IMG/VR virus record: IMGVR_UViG_3300034061_000981
Coordinates: 43,620-107,619 of that record
Length of the DNA stretch: 64,000 nt
Strand: one strand, 5' to 3'
DNA from: a virus
A program made the position numbers and the translations under genes. The notes under the pieces were generated by a model, which did no database searches, was not told the DNA's origin, and saw nothing but the letters and a program-made list of their open reading frames with translations. Positions 9,518-19,295 of the stretch are shown here, piece by piece (position 1 is the first letter of the stretch; each line of letters opens with the position of its first letter).

Positions 9518-10553
9518 GATTACTAACGTTTGGACAAATACATTTAAAGAATTTGTAGATGATGTTAGTGACAAAATTTCAGGAGTTACTTTGGTAATTC
9601 TTGATTGTTTGAATGAAGTTGATTACTATGACAAGGTATTTAAAAAACAGGATATCGATAGGTTATTAGAAATCACACAACAATATAATGTCCCGGTTAA
9701 AATACTAACACCAAACTTAAACAAAAATAAAAAACTTGATAAATTCACACATATAGAAATTATATGTTGGTCTACCTTTTGGTTTACTAGAACATATAGA
9801 GTTTGGACATATCCAGATACTATTGATTATAATCAAATAAAAGGTATTGATATTAAAAATGAAAATGTTTGTAAAAATTTTGAATTAACTTATCCATATG
9901 TATGTCTTAATAATATTAGAAAAAATCATAGAAGCAACCTAATGGATATGCTAGCAAAACATGATTTAATCAAACATGGGGCAGTATCATGGCGCGATGT
10001 ATGCCGAGCCGGCGTATCTGATAATTATTCTTATAAACATTGGAAACCTGAAATAATAATTTTAGATTTTGGTGTAAATGACATTTTTAAACAAGAAACT
10101 ATGCCGTTAGAATTTAATCATTCATTTATGCAAATAGTAACTGAATCAGATGATACGGAAACTTTTTTTAGTGAAAAAACAGCAACACCCATGTTTTTAA
10201 ATAAACCATTTTTAGTTGCAACTAATTGTGGGTTTCACACCGACTTAAAAAAGCATGGATTTGAATTATATGATGAGTTATTTGATTATTCATTTGATGA
10301 TGAACCTGATATGGAACTCAGATATGATAAATTGGTGCAGAATTTAAAATCATATATAGGATTAAGTCCGTCAGATTTACAAAAACAGTATGATAAGGTG
10401 GCTGATAAAATTACATATAACAGAAAACTGGCAATGAAATATGCGCTTCATGTACCAAAAGAAGTAATGGATTTGCACTTATTGGTAGAAGAAAAAGTTC
10501 AGGATTATACGGGCCCACTAAATAATATCAAATATATAGGTGAAGGATACTAA
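9510..10553 (+). CDS. Glycosyltransferase-like protein, paralog 5 (class II)
   Basis: 347 residues, arranged like its neighbour at 8516: ICWSTFWFTRTYRVW, LNNIRKNHRSNLMDMLAKHDLI, GAVSWRDV, IVTESDDTETFFSEKTATPM, KPFLVATNCGF and ELYDELFDYSFDDEPD. The last blocks are nearly the same as in 27323-28348, which lies 17 kb away. The product is probably a cytoplasmic sugar transferase. The TAA stop overlaps the ATG of the nucleotide-sugar dehydrogenase (TAATG), coupling the two. Confidence 0.55.
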   Translation: MIKITNVWTNTFKEFVDDVSDKISGVTLVILDCLNEVDYYDKVFKKQDIDRLLEITQQYNVPVKILTPNLNKNKKLDKFTHIEIICWSTFWFTRTYRVWTYPDTIDYNQIKGIDIKNENVCKNFELTYPYVCLNNIRKNHRSNLMDMLAKHDLIKHGAVSWRDVCRAGVSDNYSYKHWKPEIIILDFGVNDIFKQETMPLEFNHSFMQIVTESDDTETFFSEKTATPMFLNKPFLVATNCGFHTDLKKHGFELYDELFDYSFDDEPDMELRYDKLVQNLKSYIGLSPSDLQKQYDKVADKITYNRKLAMKYALHVPKEVMDLHLLVEEKVQDYTGPLNNIKYIGEGY

Positions 10554-11746
10554 TGAAAAAAGTAGCAATGATTGGTGTTGGCAAATTAGGTCAAGATTGT
10601 GCCGAAGTTATGGCAGATGCAGGAAATGATGTAGTTGGATATGATATTGAAATTAGAAATCCAGCTTTCCCGATGTTACCTACAATAGCTGACGCAGTTA
10701 GAGATAGAGATATTATTTTTATTGCGGCACCTACGCCGCACGATCCTATATATGGTGGCGAAACTCCAACAAGTCATTTACCAAACAAAGACTTTGATTA
10801 TACAATCGTTACCAATATTCTACAAGAAGTTAATAAACACGTTAATAAAAGTCAATTAGTTGTGCTCATCAGTACCGTATTACCCGGAACAGTTCGCTCT
10901 TTACTTGAACCATGTATCACTAACGCACGGTTCATTTACAATCCATACTTAATTGCAATGGGGACTATCAAATGGGATATGGTTAATCCTGAGATGGTTA
11001 TCATTGGTACAGAAGATGGTAGTATTACTGGTGATGCTAGTGAACTAATTGACTTTTATAATGTGTTTATGCAAAACAATCCACGATATGAAGTCGGTAC
11101 GTGGGATGAAGCAGAATCAATTAAGATTTTCTATAACACATTTATCAGTACAAAACTTGCATTAGTTAATATGATTCAAGACGTTGCTGAAACAAATGGT
11201 AATATCAACGTAGATGTTGTTACTAACGCATTGGCTAAATCAACATATAGAATTATGGGTCCAATGTACATGAAGGCTGCATTGGGAGATGCGGGTGCTT
11301 GTCATCCAAGAGATAATATTGCACTACGTTATCTAGCAGAACGACTAGACTTGGGTTATGATTTGTTTGATAGCATTATGACCGCTAGAGAAAAACAAGC
11401 TGAACGTATGGCACAAAAATGCCTACAGTATGGTAAAAATGTTACTATCATCGGTAAAGCGTACAAGCCAGGTGTACCGTATTTAAATGGTAGTGCAAGT
11501 ATGTTAGTTGGTCACTATGTTGAAAAGCATGGTGGCACAGTTCATTATTATGATTTGAATACAGGTGATACTGATTTGCGTGAAGATTGGACTGAAGTTT
11601 ATCTAGTTGGTTACTGGGAAAATTGGGTGGATAGAATCTCATTGCATAATGCAGGATGTGTATTAATTGATCCCTGGAGAAAAGCAGAATCAAGACACCA
11701 CACTGGTGAGATTGTGTATTACGGTAATACTAGAAAGAAAACGTAA
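10553..11746 (+). CDS. UDP-glucose/GDP-mannose 6-dehydrogenase family protein
   Basis: 397 residues of the nucleotide-sugar 6-dehydrogenase family, which oxidises the C6 hydroxyl of an NDP-hexose to a uronic acid with two NAD+. Visible are the N-terminal NAD site IGVGKLGQDCAEVM, the STVLPGTV block, the central ESIKIFYNTF helix (K191) and the catalytic cysteine C250 in GDAGACHPRDNIAL. The C-terminal domain has GKAYKPGVPYLNGSAS. UDP or GDP specificity cannot be read. With the GDP-mannose epimerase at 1771 it points to acidic or L-sugar precursors being made by the phage. It is coupled on both sides by TAATG overlaps. Confidence 0.75.
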   Translation: MKKVAMIGVGKLGQDCAEVMADAGNDVVGYDIEIRNPAFPMLPTIADAVRDRDIIFIAAPTPHDPIYGGETPTSHLPNKDFDYTIVTNILQEVNKHVNKSQLVVLISTVLPGTVRSLLEPCITNARFIYNPYLIAMGTIKWDMVNPEMVIIGTEDGSITGDASELIDFYNVFMQNNPRYEVGTWDEAESIKIFYNTFISTKLALVNMIQDVAETNGNINVDVVTNALAKSTYRIMGPMYMKAALGDAGACHPRDNIALRYLAERLDLGYDLFDSIMTAREKQAERMAQKCLQYGKNVTIIGKAYKPGVPYLNGSASMLVGHYVEKHGGTVHYYDLNTGDTDLREDWTEVYLVGYWENWVDRISLHNAGCVLIDPWRKAESRHHTGEIVYYGNTRKKT

Positions 11747-13635
11747 TGAGAATCTCCCGGGAGTTAATGGCAGAGCATACGTTTGTTGCTTTCCCTGAAA
11801 TAAAACAATATGAAAATAATATACACTTTATTGATGCAACCATTGGTAGAAGAGAAATATTTTTAACTAGAGACACTGTTGAAATAGTAAATGAAATAAA
11901 ACAAGCATATAGTCAAGGAAAAACTAAATTTTTCTTTTATATGTTTACCGAAGCGGTGATGTCCCATATTGTTTTTAAAGTACACAGGATAGCTAAGTTA
12001 CTTCAAGATATTATACCTTCTGAAAATTTCTTTTATTTGTCTGGGGCAATTAACGGTGAAGAAGCGTATGAAAAGGTTGCACAACGACACAATTTTACTT
12101 TTAGAATAAGCATATTGTCTGCGTCAATGTTCCATCATTACTTAAAAAAAACAACATTAAGTTACGAAATTGATTACAACATATTTGAAGTTAAAGTAAA
12201 ACCTAAAAAGTTTCTTTGTTTCAATAAACTTGAACGAGAACAACGTTTAAGATTAATTGAACGAATGTTGAAAAATAATTATGTTGATTTGGGATATTAT
12301 TCATTTGAATCATCTAATAGTGATAATTTTAATATAATTGCAAACCGATTAGACCCAACACGATTTCCTTATATAAAAGCAAATAAACATAAGTTCCCGT
12401 TAAGATTAAATATAAAAGAAGATCGTACTAACCCAGTTAATATTATACCGGAAGACTTAGACTATTTTAAGAACAGTTATTTTAGTATTGTAAATGAAAC
12501 AATATTTTACGGTACTAGTAGCTCTAGGACAAATAATTTATCACATCAGCCCAATGCAGAGTATTCAAGTATATTTGTATCAGAGAAAACATTTAAGTGT
12601 TTGGCTCTAAAACATCCTTTTGTTGTTTTTGGCAGACCGGGTTTTATTAAAGGATTACATAAATTGGGATTCAAAACATTTAGTCCCTACATTGACGAAT
12701 CATACGATGATATCGTGGATGACGATGAACGATTTAATAAAATCTTTAATGAAATAGATAGACTAATTAATTTAAGTGATGACGAGTGGTTAGCTTTATT
12801 ACAACACTTAGAACCTATAGTTGAATATAATCACGGTTTATTTTTAGATAAAGAGTTTCACGGTATAACTGAAAATCCAACAAGGTTCTTTGCAGACATT
12901 AAACCAAAAAAACAATTAAAAACATTGAATGAAGTTCTATTAAAAAGTGATTATATAGAATTAATGCCAATTATTGAAATAAAAGATTGGTCAATGCAAA
13001 CTAGAACATTGAACAGTGGAATAGTAGTAGAATATCCAACATATTTAGATGGTGGCGGATTAGAGATGGTTAATGAGTTAGTTAATGTAATTAAAACTAC
13101 GGGTAAATCATCCTATGATAGGGGTTGTGAATGGTGTGCAGGTTTTGGTGTATTGGGCTTTGATGTTTTAGGACTAGGATTAGCAAAGCATATGGTCTTT
13201 ACTGATTACTTTGCAGCCGCAATAGAAAACTGTTTGGCTACTGCTAGTAAAAACAACATAAGTGATAAAGTAACCGGGTATATCTCAGGTACCATCAGGG
13301 GCATACCAAATGAAAAATGGGATTTAGTTATCAGTAATCCACCTCATGTATTTGATAAAGAATATTTTATAGAGACATTACCGGGCGGTAAAGAAAATAA
13401 TCATAACATAGATAATTCTTGTAGATTAATTGTTGACCAAAACTTTGCAATACATAAAGAATTCTTCAAAAACATTAAAGAAAAATTAACTAAAGATGCT
13501 GATGTATATCTCATTGAAGCATTAAAAGATGGTTTTATCAATGAATGGGCAGAACAGGGTGGATTATATGTACATGCAACCTATCCTATAACTGCACTAC
13601 CGCATGGACAAATATTCCATTTCAAGTTGAAATAA
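11746..13635 (+). CDS. Fusion: glycosyltransferase-like (class I, paralog 6) with C-terminal SAM methyltransferase
   Basis: 629 residues in two parts. Residues ~1-400 are a class I family member with KFLCFNKLEREQRLRL, SIVNETIF, FVSEKTFKCLALKHPFVVF and GFKTFSPYIDESYDD. Residues ~420-629 are a class I methyltransferase: the SAM-binding GCEWCAGFGVLGFDVLG, and VISNPPHVFD, the NPP[YFH] motif typical of N-methyltransferases acting on planar nitrogen. The fusion suggests transfer and methylation of the same product. The last codons (AAG TTG AAA TAA) also hold the -35 element of the next gene's promoter. Confidence 0.6.
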   Translation: MRISRELMAEHTFVAFPEIKQYENNIHFIDATIGRREIFLTRDTVEIVNEIKQAYSQGKTKFFFYMFTEAVMSHIVFKVHRIAKLLQDIIPSENFFYLSGAINGEEAYEKVAQRHNFTFRISILSASMFHHYLKKTTLSYEIDYNIFEVKVKPKKFLCFNKLEREQRLRLIERMLKNNYVDLGYYSFESSNSDNFNIIANRLDPTRFPYIKANKHKFPLRLNIKEDRTNPVNIIPEDLDYFKNSYFSIVNETIFYGTSSSRTNNLSHQPNAEYSSIFVSEKTFKCLALKHPFVVFGRPGFIKGLHKLGFKTFSPYIDESYDDIVDDDERFNKIFNEIDRLINLSDDEWLALLQHLEPIVEYNHGLFLDKEFHGITENPTRFFADIKPKKQLKTLNEVLLKSDYIELMPIIEIKDWSMQTRTLNSGIVVEYPTYLDGGGLEMVNELVNVIKTTGKSSYDRGCEWCAGFGVLGFDVLGLGLAKHMVFTDYFAAAIENCLATASKNNISDKVTGYISGTIRGIPNEKWDLVISNPPHVFDKEYFIETLPGGKENNHNIDNSCRLIVDQNFAIHKEFFKNIKEKLTKDADVYLIEALKDGFINEWAEQGGLYVHATYPITALPHGQIFHFKLK

Positions 13636-13655
13636 ATTAAGTTTTATAGTATAAT
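13627..13655 (+). promoter_or_regulatory. Sigma70-like promoter (TTGAAA-17-TATAAT)
   Basis: TTGAAA at 13627-13632 lies inside the last codons and stop of the upstream gene; after exactly 17 bases comes TATAAT at 13650-13655. It is the only convincing promoter I see inside the 28-kb island and would restart transcription for the second half, beginning with the radical SAM gene at 13696. Confidence 0.65.
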
Positions 13656-13695
13656 TTTAATAGATTAAATACTACTTGAAGTAAGGAGATATTGT

Positions 13696-15978
13696 TTGGA
13701 TTCAAACACCGATTCGAAGGTAGTTCTAAAAGAAAGACCCACAGCAGATGTTGCAGATGAACGTCATCAAGCGATGATGGATGCCATTGCGCCCTATGCT
13801 AAAAAATCTATACAGAAAAATTTAACTCCAGTATATGTAGATTATAAAACACGCAACACAAAAATGGTATTGGTATTGTGCCCTGAATGGTCACCTTACA
13901 TGCCTCCGTTTTCGTTAGCAAAACTATCCGGAATTGCTAAAGCTGCCGGATATGAAACAAATATTATAGATTTGAATGTTAGAGCATACAATGCTCATAA
14001 AAACGATTGGAGACCAAATAACAAATTACCCTTTAGGTTGTGGGATCCAGCCGCAAGTTGGCACTGGTTGGGTGACACGTATTCCAAAGATATTCACCCT
14101 GTACTAGAACCATTACTCTCACAAGCTATTGATGAAATTGTTGCAATGAAGCCTGACGTTGTTGGCTTTAGTGTTTATTACATTAGTGAAGAACCCACTA
14201 AGTGGATGTGCCAAGAGTTAAAGCGTAGACTACCTAATGTAAAGATTGCAGTAGGCGGCCCTAATGTACATAAACATTGGTTTGCAATTCACGATTACTA
14301 TGACTATGTTATTGTAGGTGAGGGTGAAAACAATCTATTAGTCATGCTTGATGAAATTGAAGAAAAGATTGAAGTTCAATATCCACGAGTATTAACACAA
14401 CCTGAAGACCAGCGTATCAATATTAACAATTTGCCGATGCCAGACTATGAAAGTATTGACTTCTCACAGTATGAGATGCCAAATGGTATCAACAGTGAAA
14501 TTAGTCGAGGTTGTACAGCTAAATGTACATTCTGTGAAGAAACACACTTCTGGAAATATCGTCAACGTCAAGCAGTTGATTTGATTACAGAGATTGAGTG
14601 GTTATATTACAATAAAGGTACTGATGTTATTTGGTTTATTGATAGTCTTATTAATGGTAATATCAATGAACTTAGAGCATTTGCATTAGCACTCAAAAAT
14701 AAAAATTTAGAGGTTAAATTTGCAGGTTATGCACGACATGATGGTCGTATGGATAAAGCATACTTGAAAGATTTAGCAGATGGTGGTTGTTTGCGATTTA
14801 ACTTTGGTAGTGAATCCGGAAGTCAAAAAGTATTAGACGATATGGCTAAGGGTGTGACTATTAAAGAGATGGAACAAAACTTTATTGATTGTAAAGAATT
14901 GGGTATAGGAAGCGATACTAACTGGATTGTAGGATTCTCCACTGAGGATTATCAAGACTACTCAGATACAATGACATTACAATGGCGTATGCGTGAAAAT
15001 ATTAGTAACATGGGTTTAGGGGTAGGCTTTGCAGTAGGTCCAGAAACTATTGTAGGACAGAATCCACATAGATTTAATGTTAGCTATCATAAGTATCAGA
15101 ATCATTGGATTACTAATGATTTATCTAAAGGTGGTACACACATTATGATGCGTGTGAAAAATATTCACATATGGGCTGACTTAATATCACATTGCAAAGA
15201 AGGTCCGGCAACCACATATCCAGTTCGTTTCGCACTAGCACAAAAGCATTATAAGATTAAATTTAATGATCCGCTATGCCGTAAAGAGATGAATTATGAA
15301 AAATTTGATTATGATATCATTCCACCGGTAGATCCTAACAATAAATTTGCAAATCAGCTTGTGAATGAAATATGGCCATTATTAAGAAATATTTGGAGAG
15401 CAAGAGGCGGATATGAAGCAGAGATACTTTTTAATCCTGAACTTGATTTAGTAGAATTTGGATCGCAATTTGGTCCGGGTATGTTTAATGCCGTATATAA
15501 GTTTAAGATTAGTGATGATGGAAAGTGGGAAGCAGACTTTGATATGCACTTTAATCAACATATTGATAACCCAGAAGATAATAGATTACCTCCTCCAGAA
15601 GGTCGTAGGGGTCCTTTCTATGCACAAGATTATTCAAGGGCACAATCTAATACAGTTAAACGTGCTAGAAGATTAGCAAAACCAAAATGGTCAGATGAAA
15701 AAGGTCGTAGTGGTCAAGACTTTACTGATTTATTAAATGAAGAAGAATATTTAAATAAAAATATAGATTTTACCTTTGACCTACATTATGTAGGCACTGG
15801 TGATTGGGGTAACTATGCTGATTATGAAGTAAAAGTATCTGATAAGAAACGTGATGCTATTCCTGAAAAAGAAGTAATGTATATACCTAAAGTACCTGTG
15901 TCCCCAGTAGTTCCTGAAATTGCTACAATTGATATTTCTCAGATTAAAAAAAGTAGAAGACCATTGTTTCCAGTATGA
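13696..15978 (+). CDS. B12-binding-domain radical SAM protein 2
   Basis: 760 residues beginning at a TTG codon. The start is chosen because AAGGAG (13683-13688) stands seven bases upstream and no ATG lies in that position. A cobalamin-type domain (~55-230) contains PDVVGFSVYYIS and KIAVGGPNVHKHW. RGCTAKCTFCEE carries the CxxxCxxC cluster (C273, C277, C280), followed by VIWFIDSLINGN and RFNFGSESGSQKVLDDM, typical of the radical SAM barrel. A long, charged C-terminal region follows, with a cluster of Arg, Lys and Pro residues around 640-660. The reaction is unknown. It is the first gene after the internal island promoter. Confidence 0.75.
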   Translation: MDSNTDSKVVLKERPTADVADERHQAMMDAIAPYAKKSIQKNLTPVYVDYKTRNTKMVLVLCPEWSPYMPPFSLAKLSGIAKAAGYETNIIDLNVRAYNAHKNDWRPNNKLPFRLWDPAASWHWLGDTYSKDIHPVLEPLLSQAIDEIVAMKPDVVGFSVYYISEEPTKWMCQELKRRLPNVKIAVGGPNVHKHWFAIHDYYDYVIVGEGENNLLVMLDEIEEKIEVQYPRVLTQPEDQRININNLPMPDYESIDFSQYEMPNGINSEISRGCTAKCTFCEETHFWKYRQRQAVDLITEIEWLYYNKGTDVIWFIDSLINGNINELRAFALALKNKNLEVKFAGYARHDGRMDKAYLKDLADGGCLRFNFGSESGSQKVLDDMAKGVTIKEMEQNFIDCKELGIGSDTNWIVGFSTEDYQDYSDTMTLQWRMRENISNMGLGVGFAVGPETIVGQNPHRFNVSYHKYQNHWITNDLSKGGTHIMMRVKNIHIWADLISHCKEGPATTYPVRFALAQKHYKIKFNDPLCRKEMNYEKFDYDIIPPVDPNNKFANQLVNEIWPLLRNIWRARGGYEAEILFNPELDLVEFGSQFGPGMFNAVYKFKISDDGKWEADFDMHFNQHIDNPEDNRLPPPEGRRGPFYAQDYSRAQSNTVKRARRLAKPKWSDEKGRSGQDFTDLLNEEEYLNKNIDFTFDLHYVGTGDWGNYADYEVKVSDKKRDAIPEKEVMYIPKVPVSPVVPEIATIDISQIKKSRRPLFPV

Positions 15979-16565
15979 ACTCGGTAGAACATTTTGAGAA
16001 AATAGTTGCAGAATATTACAATGCACCATATGCGATAGCAACTGATTGTTGCACACATGCAATTGAATTGTGTTTGCGACTTACTGAGCCTGTGTATGTT
16101 AAATGCCCTAATCATACATATCTCAGTATTCCAATGACGTTCAGTAAGTTAAAACTTCAGTGGAATTTCACTGACGAAAAATGGCAAGACTACTACACTA
16201 TTACCAATACTAATATTATAGATGCCGCCGTTTATTGGAAAAAGAATAGCTATATCAGAAACACATTGATGTGCTTGAGTTTTCAATATAAGAAACATTT
16301 GAACATTGGTCGTGGTGGTATGATTCTACTTGACAATACAGAACAGTATGAACAATTACTAAAGATGCGATATGACGGTAGGTTAGACAACATACCCTGG
16401 GCAGAGCAAGACATTGATATAATAGGATATCATTATTACATGACTCCTGAAAATGCTGATATCGGTATTGAGAAATTTAAGACAGCAAGTATAACAGAAC
16501 CTAAACAATGGTCATATAAAGATTATCCTGATTTAAAGAAAATGAAAGTGTTCAATGCTAAGTAA
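15975..16565 (+). CDS. Shortened DegT/DnrJ/EryC1-type aminotransferase-like protein
   Basis: 196 residues, about half the length of normal PLP sugar aminotransferases (~370). It still shows FEKIVAEYYNAPYAIATDCCTHAIEL (the PLP-phosphate anchoring turn), IIDAA with a candidate cofactor Asp (D83), and CLSFQYKKHLNIGRGGMI, which aligns with the Schiff-base lysine segment (K106 or K107). The C-terminal domain is missing. It could be a minimal enzyme, a partner subunit or a decaying copy. The frame is intact and coupled to both neighbours (4 bp and 11 bp overlaps), which argues against decay. A full-length relative is at 39962. Confidence 0.55.
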   Translation: MNSVEHFEKIVAEYYNAPYAIATDCCTHAIELCLRLTEPVYVKCPNHTYLSIPMTFSKLKLQWNFTDEKWQDYYTITNTNIIDAAVYWKKNSYIRNTLMCLSFQYKKHLNIGRGGMILLDNTEQYEQLLKMRYDGRLDNIPWAEQDIDIIGYHYYMTPENADIGIEKFKTASITEPKQWSYKDYPDLKKMKVFNAK

Positions 16566-17526
16566 AAACGAATGGGATCCACTACAATCAGTTATTGTAG
16601 GTATTGCTGATGATGCTAAGATTCCTAAACTTGATACTAGTTTACGTTGTGTAAACTATGCAGACTTACAGTCTACAATACAAGTTGGTAACTATCCGCA
16701 ACAAGTTATTGACGAAGCAAACGAAGATTTAAATAATTTAGTATCATTCTTAGAGGGTGAAAGTGTCACAATATACAGACCTAACACAAAGTTTGTGCCT
16801 GAGTATTATAACTACTGCCCACGTGATACTGTGTTAGTGCATGATGACTTAATATTAACTACACCTAATCCTTTACGAGCAAGACAAACAGAACATCTTG
16901 CTATGTTAGATACACTAAAAGAACACGGTAGTGTTATTACTAAATTGCATTCTGGTCATGAAAGTCTGTACAATACAAATTGTGTAGGTAATCCAAATAT
17001 ACTTGCATTGAATGAGACTGAGCCTGCGTTTGATGCGGCAAACATATTGCGTTCAAATGATGATTTGTTTTATCTAGTAAGTAATAGTGGTAATAAAGCT
17101 GGCGCTAAATATCTGCAAGAATTATATCCTGATAAGAAGGTTCATACGATTGAAGGTGTGTATAGTTATATGCACTTAGATAGTACAATTGCATTATTGC
17201 GTGAGGGATTGATGTTACTGAATCCTGCACGTATTAAGAGTATTGAACAACTACCCAAACCATTGCAATCATGGGATGTTATTTGGGCGCCCGAGCCAGT
17301 TGATATTGGTCATTACCCGGGATACTGCAATGCTAGTACATGGGTAAGTATCAATTTGTTTAGTGTTAATCCTAACTTAGTTATAGTTGAAGAACACCAA
17401 AACAACTTGCGTAGTGAATTAGAAAAATATAATATAGAATGTGCTATGTTACCAATGCGTCACGCACGAACACTGGGAGGATGCTTTCATTGTGTAACAC
17501 TAGATTTAATTAGGAATCATGTATGA
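16555..17526 (+). CDS. Amidinotransferase-like protein (glycine amidinotransferase family)
   Basis: 323 residues of the pentein fold used by amidinotransferases and deiminases. It opens NEWDPLQSVIVG, typical of the family, has the conserved YCPRDTVLVHDD segment, a central His region (SYMHLDSTIALL) and the C-terminal catalytic cysteine in GGCFHCVTLD. Family members move an amidino group from arginine to an amine (creatine, streptomycin and cylindrospermopsin pathways). Here an amino sugar made by the DegT-like neighbour is a possible acceptor; that is inference. It is shorter than vertebrate AGAT, which has a targeting peptide. Confidence 0.7.
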   Translation: MLSKNEWDPLQSVIVGIADDAKIPKLDTSLRCVNYADLQSTIQVGNYPQQVIDEANEDLNNLVSFLEGESVTIYRPNTKFVPEYYNYCPRDTVLVHDDLILTTPNPLRARQTEHLAMLDTLKEHGSVITKLHSGHESLYNTNCVGNPNILALNETEPAFDAANILRSNDDLFYLVSNSGNKAGAKYLQELYPDKKVHTIEGVYSYMHLDSTIALLREGLMLLNPARIKSIEQLPKPLQSWDVIWAPEPVDIGHYPGYCNASTWVSINLFSVNPNLVIVEEHQNNLRSELEKYNIECAMLPMRHARTLGGCFHCVTLDLIRNHV

Positions 17527-19295
17527 AAGAAAAATGGAAAAGAGGTCATTTTGGAAGATTCTGGGACCTTAATGAGTTTAAAAAATTTGATTATGTTCGT
17601 CAACCCATTACTGCTGAAGAAGTAGCTGAGTGGGAATCACAGGGCTATGACCATGTTAAAAGTTTTACTGGTCAAATGTATGACAATAGAAACCCTATGC
17701 CTGATTGGATACAAACCTTTAAGGGTCTTTTTCTTACGTATAAAAATATGACATTTACTTTCTATAAGATGAGTACATTAGAAATAATGCCAGAGCACTC
17801 AGATCATTATAGAACGTATATAAAAATGTTTGATGCTAAAAGTGAAAATGTTCATCGTATTTTAGTAATGCTTGAAGATTGGAAACCGGGTCATTATTTA
17901 GAAATTGATGGGGTTGGGATTACCAATTGGATTGCAGGAGATTACTTTATGTGGCGCGCCGATTGTAAACATGCCGCCGCAAATATAGGCATAGAAGATA
18001 GGTATACATTACAAATAACATGTGAAGAAGTTGAAATTACTGACACATGGAATACGTTACATTGGTATAATATTCCCGATATGATCTCTAGGGATAGTTC
18101 TTATCTATATTATATGGATCGCATTTTAAGTTTTATACCAAAGGATATTAGTACTAATCCAATGTTCATTTATATGTTTAACGAAAACATAAATGAATTA
18201 GAAAATATAACACATGATGACTTTGCTATAAATGAATTAAACAATAAAGGTTTAACAATTTATTTAACGGAACCTTTATGTAGCTATCTAGTAGGAGCCC
18301 CACAATGGCATCCACCTAAAGGAACTAAACATAATATGATGTTTTACTCTGAGTTTGAAGGTTTTGAACGCCCCCAACAATTTAGAGCAGATGAATTGGA
18401 TAGCATTGAAAGATATGTAATTAGAAATCAATTAACAAATGTAAAAGTTTATACATGTGACTATGATGCAAAAAAATGGTATCCGTACTATTCAGATTTT
18501 ATGCAAATTGGTTATGATGATTTGTTTGTAAAATCTGTATTACCTAAAAAGATTTACAATCCAGAAGTAGAACCTAATTTTACTAAAAAATTTATTTGTT
18601 TAAATTGGAGATATACTCCACATAGACAAATGCTAGCGGCATATGTCGCTCCCCTATCAAGTCATGTCAGTTGGTATTTTAGAGGCGAGTTGGGAATTGT
18701 GGGACGGCAATATTGGTGTGATATATTTAACATTCAAATGCGTGACCCGGAAGTGTTTGGTAAATTAATAGCCGGTGTCGAATATTTAAATATACATTCT
18801 CCTATGAATGTTGATTTAAATCTTACAGAACCAGTTACTATATTACATTCATATTTTAGACATTGCATGCCTAATGGCACACTATTTGACCATACTAAAG
18901 GTGAATTAGATGAAAATAAGATGGAAGAATCATATAGAGATGTGTTTTGCGATATTGTTACTGAATCAAGATTTGCACAACCAACCGGCAATTATAGCGA
19001 AAAAACGTTTCACCCTATGTGGTTTAAGAAGCCCTTTGTGTTGGCTGCACCTCCTAACACATTAAAGTTATTAAAAGAGCATGGCTTTAAAACATTTAGT
19101 GATTTTTGGGATGAGTCATATGATTCAATTACTATACACGAAGAACGTTTATTAAAGATTTTTGAAGTAATTGATTTTATTAATAATAAATCAATAGAAG
19201 AACTACAAGAAATGTATGTTCAAATGAAACCAATATTAGAACACAATTACAATTTAATAAAAGAAAAATTACCACCAATTGGGATACAAAAATGA
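17523..19295 (+). CDS. Fusion: 2OG-Fe(II) oxygenase-like domain with glycosyltransferase-like class I domain (paralog 7)
   Basis: 590 residues. Residues ~1-175 form a cupin-like domain with MPEHSDHYRTYIKMF (an HxD iron-binding pair), an IDGVGITNWIAGDYFMW strand region, and CKHAAANIGIEDRYTLQI (distal His plus the Arg expected to bind 2-oxoglutarate). This fits aspartyl/prolyl-hydroxylase-like phage oxygenases. Residues ~360-590 are a class I transferase: FICLNWRYTPHRQML, IVTESRFAQPTGNYSEKTFHPM, KPFVLAAPP and GFKTFSDFWDESYD. The fusion implies hydroxylation and sugar transfer on one target, possibly a virion protein. Overlapping ATGA junctions at both ends. Confidence 0.6.
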   Translation: MKEKWKRGHFGRFWDLNEFKKFDYVRQPITAEEVAEWESQGYDHVKSFTGQMYDNRNPMPDWIQTFKGLFLTYKNMTFTFYKMSTLEIMPEHSDHYRTYIKMFDAKSENVHRILVMLEDWKPGHYLEIDGVGITNWIAGDYFMWRADCKHAAANIGIEDRYTLQITCEEVEITDTWNTLHWYNIPDMISRDSSYLYYMDRILSFIPKDISTNPMFIYMFNENINELENITHDDFAINELNNKGLTIYLTEPLCSYLVGAPQWHPPKGTKHNMMFYSEFEGFERPQQFRADELDSIERYVIRNQLTNVKVYTCDYDAKKWYPYYSDFMQIGYDDLFVKSVLPKKIYNPEVEPNFTKKFICLNWRYTPHRQMLAAYVAPLSSHVSWYFRGELGIVGRQYWCDIFNIQMRDPEVFGKLIAGVEYLNIHSPMNVDLNLTEPVTILHSYFRHCMPNGTLFDHTKGELDENKMEESYRDVFCDIVTESRFAQPTGNYSEKTFHPMWFKKPFVLAAPPNTLKLLKEHGFKTFSDFWDESYDSITIHEERLLKIFEVIDFINNKSIEELQEMYVQMKPILEHNYNLIKEKLPPIGIQK

